Origin: Kofleriaceae bacterium
Lineage (GTDB): Bacteria > Myxococcota_A > Polyangia > Haliangiales > Haliangiaceae
Reading direction: 5' to 3'
Assembly (NCBI GenBank): GCA_024642805.1
Contig: JAHEAK010000066.1
Location: 1 to 13,599, forward strand
DNA: 13,599 nt
Position numbers and translations under genes: made by a program. Of this stretch, positions 1 through 6,566 are shown piece by piece. Below the pieces are notes generated by a model. That model saw nothing but the letters and a program-made list of their open reading frames with translations, made no database searches and was not told where the DNA came from. Positions within the stretch are counted from its first letter, which is position 1; every line of letters begins with the position of its first letter.

Positions 1-2159
1 CGTTGCTGCCGATTGTCGCCCTCCTCGCCTGGGGACATGGAGCACCCGGTCGCGACCGCTGGAGCTTGCCAGAGAAGATCGCTCTTCCCCTCAACCTGAC
101 GGCGACCTTGCTCTCACTCGTGCTCATCTGGCGAGCAGACGCTGACCCGCCCGCCAAGGCCTCCGTCGATGTGGCCAACAAGGACGCTAGCATCGATGCT
201 GGCTCTGTTACGAAGGTGCCCGTCGTCAACGAGCGCGCCACGGTGCTGGTCTTTGCCTTCGCCAATCGAAGCGAAACCAACGACGAGGATTGGCTGCAGC
301 ACGCCATTCCCCTGGCGATGGAGATCGATCTCGAGCAAGAGCCGCGCATCAGCGTGCACGCGACCTCGCTCTCGAGTCTGTTCAGCGACCAGATGAGGAA
401 GGCGGGCCTACACGAGGGGCTGAACGTGCCCGTGAGCCTCATGCGCGAAATCGCCAGAGACAGCGAGTACGATCACTTTGCCAGCGGCTGGTATCGTCTG
501 GACCCCGATCATGCCGTGATCGAGCTGACCCTCTATGACTGCGCGCGCGGCGCTGTGGTGGCAACGGAAGAGGTCGAGGCCGCTGACATTCTCACGGCCA
601 TCGACATGCTGACCGTACGGGTGCGCAAGAGTCTGGGTCTGTCGGAAGAGGAGATAGCGCAGGTGAGCGATCTGCCGGTCGCAGAGCAGGGCACGGCCCT
701 TCTGCCTGCGCTCCGTGCCTTGTCGATGGCACTGGTCGCCGATCGATTCGAAGGCGATTTCGAGCGAGGACTGGCGCTCCTGGACCAAGCGCTCATCCTC
801 GATCCGACCTTTGCCTTTGGCTATTTTCGCAAGGCGACCATGTTGATCGAGCACGACAAATGGCTGGAGCTACCTGCAGCCGTGCAGGCCGCGCAAAAGC
901 ACAGCTATCGCCTGAGCCAGGCCTCGCGATCCGTCTTGCAAGTAATTCAACTTTGGCTCGTCGACAAGAAGCCCGCCGAGGCCGTTATCGCCACCGAGCA
1001 ATGGATCGAACGCGAGCCGCGCAATGTGACCGCGCTCCAGCTGCGCGCCAACATCAAAGCCGGGCTCGGCGACATGCAGGGGGCGTTGGCGGCTCTGGAG
1101 GCCTTGCAGGCGGTCGAGAACAAGCCCCTCTATCTGCGCGGGCATGCCGACCTGCTCTATAGCCTCGGCCGCTTCGTAGAAGCGCGCGACGAATACCTGA
1201 GCTACAGCAAACAGGAACCAGGCGATGCCAATGGCTACATTGGCATCGCGGAAGCGTCCACCAAACTTGGCGAGCACGACGCCGCTCTCGATGCCTATCG
1301 CAAGGCGGTCGCCGCGCAACCCAACAGTCCCGATGTACTTCGCCGACTGGCCGAAGAGATGAGCTCCATGGGCAGCTACAAGCAGGCCCTCGAACAGTAC
1401 AACCAGGCCCTCCTTCGCAGCGAAAGCCCTGACGAGCGCGCCGAGTCGCTGGAAGCGCGCGGGCAATTCTATTGGTATCGAGGTCAGATGCGTCTGGCAC
1501 TCGCCGATGTCACCAAGAGCTGGGCGGCCGTGGACGGGCACAAGGCCGTCGAAGAAATGGCAGCGCTGCGCCTCAAGAGCGCATGGATGTTCGCCATGGC
1601 CGGCCGCCGCGACGAGGCGCTCGCCTTTGCAACCCAGGCCCAGCCCATCATGACTGCCGATGAGAACAGCATTGGTGCCTTCAAATACTACGCTCTCCTG
1701 GTGCCACTCTACTTGCGCCTCGGTGACGGAGCCGAAGCCCGCAACGCCAGCGACAAGGCGCTCGCCCTGGCGACCTCCTTCGGCGTTACCGCCGAGCGCT
1801 TCGCGGCCAGTCGCGGGCAGTTCTTTGCCGACATCAAGGAGTACGGCCAGGCGGCCAGCTCCCTGCGTTCCTATCTCGCCATGTACCCAACCGACAGCGA
1901 TGCCATCTTGCGCCTGGCCGAGGTCGAGTACGAGCTGGGTCTGGACCAGAGCGCGACCGATAGGGTGACGGAGGTCCTTCGCTCCTTGCCCGCCGCGCCC
2001 AAAGCCCATGTGCTGCTCGCAAAACTCTTGGCGAGAAAAGCACAACCCGAGTTGGCGATTGAGCACCTCAATACAGCCCTCAAGGCCTGGGACTCCGCGG
2101 ATGAGGACTTCCAGGCGGCCATGGAGTGTCGGCAACTGCGCGCCTCCCTGCTCCGCTGA
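1..2159 (+). CDS. TolB-like/TPR membrane protein, C-terminal part (5' end outside window)
   Basis: The frame is open to the left edge, so the true start is probably upstream; the TTG at base 3 is not a convincing start. About 718 residues are visible. They begin with a short hydrophobic stretch and the motif AWGHGAPGRDR, then a transmembrane segment at about residues 28-44. A TolB/FlgO-like domain follows at about 78-215 (VLVFAFANRS, then DWLQHAIPLAMEIDLEQ). From about 230 to the end there are TPR-type helical repeats, for example around 410-470. This order is known from adenylate cyclases, winged-helix regulators and kinases whose missing N-terminal module acts in the cytoplasm while TolB/TPR parts act outside the membrane. 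Which output module this one has cannot be seen. The P460 gene starts 23 bases downstream, so the two may be co-transcribed. Family-level call is confident; function is not. Confidence 0.8.
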   Translation, partial: LLPIVALLAWGHGAPGRDRWSLPEKIALPLNLTATLLSLVLIWRADADPPAKASVDVANKDASIDAGSVTKVPVVNERATVLVFAFANRSETNDEDWLQHAIPLAMEIDLEQEPRISVHATSLSSLFSDQMRKAGLHEGLNVPVSLMREIARDSEYDHFASGWYRLDPDHAVIELTLYDCARGAVVATEEVEAADILTAIDMLTVRVRKSLGLSEEEIAQVSDLPVAEQGTALLPALRALSMALVADRFEGDFERGLALLDQALILDPTFAFGYFRKATMLIEHDKWLELPAAVQAAQKHSYRLSQASRSVLQVIQLWLVDKKPAEAVIATEQWIEREPRNVTALQLRANIKAGLGDMQGALAALEALQAVENKPLYLRGHADLLYSLGRFVEARDEYLSYSKQEPGDANGYIGIAEASTKLGEHDAALDAYRKAVAAQPNSPDVLRRLAEEMSSMGSYKQALEQYNQALLRSESPDERAESLEARGQFYWYRGQMRLALADVTKSWAAVDGHKAVEEMAALRLKSAWMFAMAGRRDEALAFATQAQPIMTADENSIGAFKYYALLVPLYLRLGDGAEARNASDKALALATSFGVTAERFAASRGQFFADIKEYGQAASSLRSYLAMYPTDSDAILRLAEVEYELGLDQSATDRVTEVLRSLPAAPKAHVLLAKLLARKAQPELAIEHLNTALKAWDSADEDFQAAMECRQLRASLLR

Positions 2160-2182
2160 GCGCCGACGTGGTAAAAGGCGAC

Positions 2183-2743
2183 ATGTTCGCAGCCCTGCGG
2201 CCTTCGCCTTGTCCATCCTTGCTGCTCGCCCTTGGCGCGTGGCTCGCTGCCTGCGGCGGCACCACGCAAGCTCCAGCCACCGCAGAGCGGCCCGTGCTTG
2301 CCGATGGCGAAGTCGCAGATGCTCCCAACGGCATCGCCTTTCCTGCCAAGTACAAAAACTGGCCGGTGTTGGCGGTCTCGCAACAAGCCGACAAGCAGAG
2401 CGTCACCATCGTGGTTGGCAATCTGGAAGCAGTTCGCGCGGCACGCAAGGGCCAGACAAATCCATGGCCCGATGGCAGCGTGCTCGGTCACCTGGTCTTC
2501 GAGCAAAGCGACATGTCGACAGTGCCCCAAGCCATCGAGGCCGGCCGATTCCTGCGCGCGGAGTTCATGTTCAAAGACGTCGAAGCCTACGCCTCCAACA
2601 ACTCGGGATGGGGTTGGGCGCGCTGGGATGGTCCCGAGCTCACGCCCTATGGCAGCGATGGCTTTGAATCCGAGTGCCTCGACTGCCATCAAAAAGTGAG
2701 CGGCAGCGACTGGCTCTTCGCCAAACCCTTCACCCTGCCTTAG
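2183..2743 (+). CDS. Cytochrome P460-family lipoprotein
   Basis: A 186-residue protein. The start at 2183 was chosen over the in-frame ATG at 2126 because it gives a clean lipoprotein signal peptide ending LAAC, with lipidated Cys24; the longer form would overlap the upstream gene. The mature part has features of the cytochrome P460 family: NGIAFPAKYKNW at about 49-60, PWPDGSV at 94-100, a GWGWARWDG block at 142-150, and a C-terminal CLDCH heme c motif (Cys165, Cys168, His169). In this family a CxxCH close to the C-terminus binds one c-type heme. Known members are hydroxylamine or NO-handling cytochromes and the electron-transfer cytochromes c'-beta. The substrate here is unknown. The lipid anchor places it on a membrane facing the periplasm. 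It is convergent with a His/Met-rich lipoprotein gene. Confidence 0.8.
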   Translation: MFAALRPSPCPSLLLALGAWLAACGGTTQAPATAERPVLADGEVADAPNGIAFPAKYKNWPVLAVSQQADKQSVTIVVGNLEAVRAARKGQTNPWPDGSVLGHLVFEQSDMSTVPQAIEAGRFLRAEFMFKDVEAYASNNSGWGWARWDGPELTPYGSDGFESECLDCHQKVSGSDWLFAKPFTLP

Positions 2744-2794
2744 CTCTCGCCCAAAACGGAACCGCGCGGAGCGGAATGGAGCAGAGCGGGCCGA

Positions 2795-2818
2795 GGTCGA
2801 TGCAAACGCGCATCGACC
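2795..2818. terminator. Hairpin between convergent genes, possible bidirectional terminator
   Basis: A perfect inverted repeat with 9-bp arms, GGTCGATGC at 2795-2803 and GCATCGACC at 2810-2818, and a 6-base loop. It lies in the 93-base gap between the P460 gene and the convergent His/Met-rich lipoprotein gene. No long T tract follows on either strand, so it is at best an atypical intrinsic terminator. Confidence 0.45.
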
Positions 2819-2836
2819 GCCGCTTTAGCGCAAAAC

Positions 2837-3508
2837 TCAGGACGCGGGCATCAGGCTCTTGAAGAGCGCGTGCAGGGCATCGTGGGCATTTTTGAGAGCC
2901 GCTTGCACATCGCCTTTCTTGTCAGCACAGCTGGCCTCAATGGCCTGGGTCTTCTGCACGAGGCCATCGGCGGCGCTGGCGTAGGCGGCAGCGGAAGCGC
3001 CCTCTGCCTTGTGCGCTTTAACGGCAAGGGCCAGCTTTTGCCAGTTTGCTACCTCGGCACAGGCGCTTTGTTTGCGCTGGGCATCGTCTTCCATGTGCCA
3101 CACGGCAGCGAAGGCGTTGTGATAGTTCTGCACCGGAGCTGGCATGTTGCCCATGGCGTGATGCGCTTCCATCTGCTCAGGCGACATCTCCCCGCCGCCC
3201 ATGCCGTGATGGCCCTCCATGCCGTGGCCTTCCATGCCGTGGCCTTCCATACCGTGATGACCCTCCATGCCCTGACCGCCCATGCCATGGTGTGGATCCA
3301 TGCCGTGAGCGCCCATGCCATCGACGGGAGGATGGCCTTCGGGCAGACCGCGCTTGCAAGGACAGCCCTTCTTGCCGTGCTTGCCGTGCTTGCCTGCCTT
3401 GCCGTGCTTGCCTGCCTTACCAGGTGCATTGTGGTGATACACGTGCACGGTGCAGGCGGAGGCCAAAAGAGATGCGCTAAAGAAAATGGAAATCGAAAGT
3501 TTGCTCAT
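2837..3508 (-). CDS. His/Met-rich lipoprotein, probable metal binder
   Basis: A 223-residue protein. The ATG at 3508 was chosen because it gives a lipoprotein signal peptide ending LASAC (Cys19); the ORF runs 17 codons further upstream without making a signal sequence. Residues 30-47 are Gly/Lys/His repeats (GKAGKH twice, then GKH), followed by a CPC motif at 49-51. Residues 62-122 are Gly/His/Met-rich, built on variants of HGMEG and HHGM. I count 18 His between residues 22 and 117 and 12 Met between 65 and 122. The C-terminal 100 residues look helical, with Cys150 and Cys194 that could form a disulfide. His, Met and CxC together suggest binding of copper, nickel or another soft metal outside the cytoplasm; this is inferred from composition, as no named family is recognised. 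It is divergent from yggS and convergent with the P460 gene. Confidence 0.75.
   Translation of the reverse strand: MSKLSISIFFSASLLASACTVHVYHHNAPGKAGKHGKAGKHGKHGKKGCPCKRGLPEGHPPVDGMGAHGMDPHHGMGGQGMEGHHGMEGHGMEGHGMEGHHGMGGGEMSPEQMEAHHAMGNMPAPVQNYHNAFAAVWHMEDDAQRKQSACAEVANWQKLALAVKAHKAEGASAAAYASAADGLVQKTQAIEASCADKKGDVQAALKNAHDALHALFKSLMPAS
3199..3316 (-). repeat. Degenerate tandem repeats encoding the HGM/HGMEG region
   Basis: Coding repeats within the His/Met-rich lipoprotein. Two perfect consecutive copies of a 15-base unit (CCATGCCGTGGCCTT on the + strand) lie at 3218-3232 and 3233-3247. They are flanked by diverged copies carrying an extra His codon or a substituted residue. The period follows the codons, so the protein repeat length can change without a frameshift. 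Confidence 0.75.
3372..3416 (-). repeat. 18-bp tandem repeat encoding GKAGKH units
   Basis: Two perfect copies of an 18-base unit (TTGCCGTGCTTGCCTGCC on the + strand) lie at 3381-3398 and 3399-3416. A 9-base half unit precedes them at 3372-3380. They encode the Gly/Lys/His segment of the His/Met-rich lipoprotein. The identity between copies suggests recent slippage or duplication. Confidence 0.8.
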
Positions 3509-3571
3509 TGCGGTACCTGTGGGTAGCAGAGCAAATCTCCTGCCCGCGCACCAGTGCACGATCCCGCATTA

Positions 3572-3601
3572 TTGACGCTCAGGAAGAGGCTTGCCTACTA
3601 T
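3572..3601 (+). promoter_or_regulatory. Candidate sigma-70 promoter for yggS
   Basis: TTGACG at 3572-3577 and TACTAT at 3596-3601 are separated by 18 bases, a fair match to the -35 and -10 consensus. The predicted transcript would start about six bases before the ATG at 3614, giving a nearly leaderless message. The longer possible yggS start at 3554 lies upstream of this element. On the other strand, AATAAT at 3568-3573 could be a -10 for the divergent lipoprotein gene, but no good -35 goes with it. Confidence 0.35.
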
Positions 3602-3613
3602 CCAGCTCCGGCT

Positions 3614-4297
3614 ATGCAAGGCGACGAAGAATCCATCGCGGAGCGCATTGCCAGGGTGCAATCGGAGATCGCCGAAGCGGCCCGCGCATCCGGACGGGCG
3701 GCACACGAGATCCTGCTCTTGGCTGTCAGCAAGAAACAGCCCGCCGAGCGCGTGCAGGCCGCCTATGACGCCGGTTTGCGCGATTTTGGCGAGAACTACG
3801 TGCAAGGCCTCGAAGAGCACGCCTCGGCCCTGCCCGCCGACATCCGATGGCACTTCATCGGCCACCTGCAGAGCAACAAAGCAAAACGCCTCGGCACGAT
3901 TCACCTGATCCACAGTGTCGATTCGGCGAAGCTGGCCAGGTTGCTCGGCGAAGCTGCCCTGGCCGAAGCGCGCACGATGGGCTGTCTACTCAATGTCAAC
4001 ATCTCAAGCGAGAGCAGTAAGTCGGGCCTGCCTGCTAACGCCGTCGCGCGAGTCGTCGACGAGTGCGCAGGCCTGCCCGGCATCCGCATCGAGGGCCTGA
4101 TGTGCATCCCCAGCCCAAACGAGGAGCCTCGGCGAGCCTTTGCCCGCCTGCGCGAGCTGCGCGAGGCATGCGCACAGAGCAGCGGCTTGCCCCTTGCCGA
4201 GCTGTCGATGGGCATGAGCGATTCCTATCGCGAGGCGATTGCCGAAGGCTCGACGATCGTGCGCGTCGGCACGGCGATCTTTGGGGAGCGCGCATAG
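3614..4297 (+). CDS. yggS: YggS/PROSC-family PLP homeostasis protein
   Basis: A 227-residue protein of the YggS/PLPBP family, which binds pyridoxal 5'-phosphate in an alanine-racemase-like barrel and helps keep vitamin B6 and amino-acid pools balanced in the cytoplasm; no catalysed reaction is established for the family. Visible signatures are LLAVSK with the PLP lysine at Lys40, FGENYVQ, HFIGHLQSNKAK, the GLMCIP strand, and the C-terminal LSMGMSDSYREAI followed by VRVGTAIFG. Length and the position of the lysine fit the family when translation starts at 3614. An in-frame ATG at 3554 would add 20 residues not typical of the family. In many bacteria yggS neighbours division genes or proC; here it precedes mltA with a 98-base gap. 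Confidence 0.93.
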   Translation: MQGDEESIAERIARVQSEIAEAARASGRAAHEILLLAVSKKQPAERVQAAYDAGLRDFGENYVQGLEEHASALPADIRWHFIGHLQSNKAKRLGTIHLIHSVDSAKLARLLGEAALAEARTMGCLLNVNISSESSKSGLPANAVARVVDECAGLPGIRIEGLMCIPSPNEEPRRAFARLRELREACAQSSGLPLAELSMGMSDSYREAIAEGSTIVRVGTAIFGERA

Positions 4298-4302
4298 CGC
4301 GC
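4288..4302. terminator. GC-rich hairpin over the yggS stop codon
   Basis: GCGCGC at 4288-4293 and GCGCGC at 4297-4302 flank a 3-base ATA loop. The stem spans the TAG stop codon. There is no following T tract; a run of A lies about 25 bases downstream. This is weak evidence for termination, and the following gap (4298-4395) holds no other clear signal and no convincing promoter for mltA. Confidence 0.2.
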
Positions 4303-4395
4303 ATTCGACTCTTCGTAGACACCTCGCAAAAAAAACGGGGGCCCGACACTTCGCGGAATTCTTGCGGTCGACGCTGCGTTGGGTCATAGCTACCT

Positions 4396-5694
4396 ATGCT
4401 CGCAGTCGACCAGCGAAGTGGTTTCGCCTTCCTACTCCTCGCGCTCCTCCCCGCAGCCGCGGCATGCGGAGGGGTCAGCAAGCCGGCGCCCGCGAGCGCC
4501 GTGGCGACAGAGCAAGGAGCTTGCCCGGAGCCGACGACGAGTGCAACGACGGCTACGAGCACCGAGGCCGTGCCTCCCACCGAGCTAGAAGCCAAGTTGG
4601 TGCTCGAGGCCGTGGCCTTTGCCGACATGCCAGGCTGGCAAGACGACACCCTTGGCGACGCCCTGCCCGCCCTGCGCAAGTCGTGCGCGCGCTTGGCCAA
4701 GAAGAAGGATGACGCTCTGGTCGGCTTCGATGAAATCGGTGGCAAGGTCAAAGACTGGCAAGCGGCCTGTGCAGCAGCTGTTAAGGTCGACGTCAAAGAT
4801 CACGCCGCCGCCAGAGCCTTCTTCGAAGCAGAGTTCAATCCCTTCCTGGCCAAGAATAACGACGACGCGGAAGGTCGCTTCACGGGCTACTACGAGGCCT
4901 CCTTGCACGGTTCGCGCAAACGCAAGGGACGCTTTCAAACCCCGCTCTACAAAGTGCCCAAGGACCTGGTCATGGTCAACATGCGCAACTTCTCCGACAA
5001 ACCAAGTCCGCGTCGCATCGCCGGTCGCGTGGTTGGCAATTACCTGCAGCCCTACCTCACCCGCAAAGAAATTCGCTTGGGCGCGCTGCGTGGCAAGAAA
5101 CTCGAGCTGGTCTGGATCGACGATCCGGTCGACGGCTTCTTCACGCAGATTCAAGGATCCGGCGTGGTCGAGCTCGACGATGGCCATGAGATGCGCATCG
5201 GCTATGGCGGGCAAAACGGCCACAACTACGTAGCCATCGGTCGCGAGTTGGTCCGGGATGGTCACATCACCAGCGAAGAGATGAGCATGCAGGCGATTCG
5301 CAAGTGGCTGGCCGACAACCCTGACAAGGCCGAGGAGATGATGGATCGCAATCAGGCTTATGTCTTCTTCACCGAGCTGTCGAACACGGGCGCCGTCGGC
5401 TCGCAAAACGTCGTGCTCACCCCCGAGCGATCGGCGGCCATCGATCGCGAGTTCATTCCGCAGAGCGCTCCGCTCTTCATCGACACCGTGGTGCCGAGCG
5501 AAGACGGCAGCACCGAAGTGCCCTTTCACCAGTTGGTCATCGCCCAGGACAGTGGCGGCGCGATTCGCGGCCCCGTGCGGGCCGACATCTTTTGGGGTCA
5601 CGGTGCGCGCGCCGACGCCATTGCCGGCCGACTCAAGAGCAAAGGCCGCTACTTTCTCTTGTTGCCCAAGTCGGTCTCGGCCTCCAAGCCCTGA
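4396..5694 (+). CDS. mltA: Membrane-bound lytic murein transglycosylase A (MltA)
   Basis: A 432-residue lipoprotein. The signal peptide ends PAAAAC with lipidated Cys24, followed by a Ser/Thr/Ala/Pro-rich linker to about residue 60. The rest matches MltA, which cleaves the MurNAc-GlcNAc bond in peptidoglycan to leave 1,6-anhydro-MurNAc ends. Visible signatures are FTGYYEASLHGS and TPLYKVPKDL in the substrate-binding part, IQGSGVVEL, and the C-terminal 3D-domain segment VIAQDSGGAIRGPVRADIFW. Asp385 in AQDSGG aligns with the catalytic Asp308 of E. coli MltA, and Asp397 is a second conserved acid. The protein is somewhat longer than the E. coli enzyme, through the N-terminal linker and an extra helical segment. 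No clear Shine-Dalgarno sequence precedes the ATG. It sits upstream of three more lipoprotein genes. Confidence 0.93.
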   Translation: MLAVDQRSGFAFLLLALLPAAAACGGVSKPAPASAVATEQGACPEPTTSATTATSTEAVPPTELEAKLVLEAVAFADMPGWQDDTLGDALPALRKSCARLAKKKDDALVGFDEIGGKVKDWQAACAAAVKVDVKDHAAARAFFEAEFNPFLAKNNDDAEGRFTGYYEASLHGSRKRKGRFQTPLYKVPKDLVMVNMRNFSDKPSPRRIAGRVVGNYLQPYLTRKEIRLGALRGKKLELVWIDDPVDGFFTQIQGSGVVELDDGHEMRIGYGGQNGHNYVAIGRELVRDGHITSEEMSMQAIRKWLADNPDKAEEMMDRNQAYVFFTELSNTGAVGSQNVVLTPERSAAIDREFIPQSAPLFIDTVVPSEDGSTEVPFHQLVIAQDSGGAIRGPVRADIFWGHGARADAIAGRLKSKGRYFLLLPKSVSASKP

Positions 5695-5807
5695 AGCTTG
5701 TAGAATGGAATTCCGTGGCCGGTGCAGGCCGATCGCGCATTCCTGTCGCGAGGCCATGGCAAAGAGAGCAGCTCATCGGGCGACCCGGAGAGCACAGGCC
5801 TGTTACG

Positions 5808-6539
5808 ATGCGCTTCGTGGCTGCACGACTTCTCGCCCAACCCGCGCGTTGCCTCTTGTGGGGACTGTCGATCGGCACGATGGCCTGCGGGCCAAGCTAT
5901 CAACCCGAGCCGAGCCCGAAACAGCCTGCACAGCAAGAGGCGCCCCGAGAGCCCGCTCGTTTCGACGACACCGAGCCGATGGCCCGCACCCCGGTTCCCT
6001 CCGACGGCCCGCTGGTGCAGCGTCAACCTGCTTCCGGCACGCAGCCAAGGCCTGATGCTACCGGCGTTCGCGAGACGCCGAGTGCAAGCGCCCTCGATGC
6101 GCGCTTTCAAGCCATCCTCGATCGCCACAATGCTCATCGCGCCGAGCACTGCGCTGCGCCCCTGCGCTGGTCCAGCGAATTGCAGGCGCATGCGCAAGAC
6201 TGGGCCAATCAACTGCGCGACGCCGGTTGCGCCTTCGAGCACCGCCCCAACAACCGCTTTGGTGAGAACCTGAGCTTCTTTGCGCCGGTCGGCAGCCGCA
6301 GCCCAGAGGACATCGCCACCGGTTGGTACAGCGAGGTCTCGCAGTACGACTTTGGCCGTGGCGACTTCGACTTTCACACCGGTCACTTCACGCAGCTGGT
6401 CTGGCGCGATACCCAAGCAATTGGCTGTGGTCTCAGTCGCTGCAATGGCGGAGAAATCTGGGTCTGCAACTACGACCCGCCAGGCAACATGATCGGTTCC
6501 TTTCGGTCGCAGGTTCTGCCTGCGAGTTGCCGCAAATAG
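5808..6539 (+). CDS. CAP/SCP-domain lipoprotein
   Basis: A 243-residue protein. The ATG at 5808 gives a hydrophobic signal ending GTMAC (Cys27, a slightly atypical lipobox); the frame stays open upstream into mltA but makes no signal peptide. Residues 30-95 are a Pro/Gln/Glu-rich linker. Residues 98-240 form a CAP domain, the fold of plant PR-1, cysteine-rich secretory proteins and bacterial SCP proteins. Signatures are RHNAHRA, the CAP1-type GHFTQLVWRDTQAIGCG and the CAP2-type WVCNYDPPGN. His145, Glu153, Glu176 and His193 fit the tetrad that binds a divalent cation in the CAP cavity. Several Cys in the domain suggest disulfides. CAP proteins have varied roles, including lipid binding and proteolysis, and the bacterial ones are mostly unassigned. 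It follows mltA by 113 bases, a gap with no clear promoter. Confidence 0.88.
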   Translation: MRFVAARLLAQPARCLLWGLSIGTMACGPSYQPEPSPKQPAQQEAPREPARFDDTEPMARTPVPSDGPLVQRQPASGTQPRPDATGVRETPSASALDARFQAILDRHNAHRAEHCAAPLRWSSELQAHAQDWANQLRDAGCAFEHRPNNRFGENLSFFAPVGSRSPEDIATGWYSEVSQYDFGRGDFDFHTGHFTQLVWRDTQAIGCGLSRCNGGEIWVCNYDPPGNMIGSFRSQVLPASCRK

Positions 6540-6554
6540 CTATCGTCACATCTT

Positions 6555-6559
6555 AGGAG
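6555..6559 (+). promoter_or_regulatory. Ribosome binding site of the first coiled-coil lipoprotein gene
   Basis: AGGAG seven bases before the ATG at 6567. It is one of the few strong Shine-Dalgarno matches in the window and fixes the start. Confidence 0.65.
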
Positions 6560-6566
6560 CAAGCAC

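Noticed and set aside
870..2216. A long open frame of 448 codons on the - strand opposite the TPR gene
   Set aside because: High-GC codon bias on the + strand keeps the opposite frame open. The translation lacks any recognisable domain, while the + frame has TolB-like and TPR content.
3199..3420. Repeats at 3199-3420 as a possible CRISPR-like array
   Set aside because: Units are 15-18 bases, contiguous without spacers, and in frame with a lipoprotein gene.
2870..3526. A + strand frame rich in Ala/Leu/Val/His opposite the His/Met-rich lipoprotein
   Set aside because: Its repeats are the complement of the coding repeats on the - strand, and it has no ribosome binding site. The - frame has a proper lipoprotein signal.
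5701..5706. TAGAAT as a -10 box for the CAP gene
   Set aside because: It lies over 100 bases from the ATG with no -35 at proper spacing.
4585..5757. A 390-codon open frame on the - strand opposite mltA
   Set aside because: The mltA frame has clear family motifs and a lipoprotein signal. The antisense translation looks like a shadow.
5592..5807. Upstream extension of the CAP lipoprotein frame into mltA
   Set aside because: The extension gives a charged N-terminus with no signal, whereas the ATG at 5808 begins a lipoprotein signal peptide.
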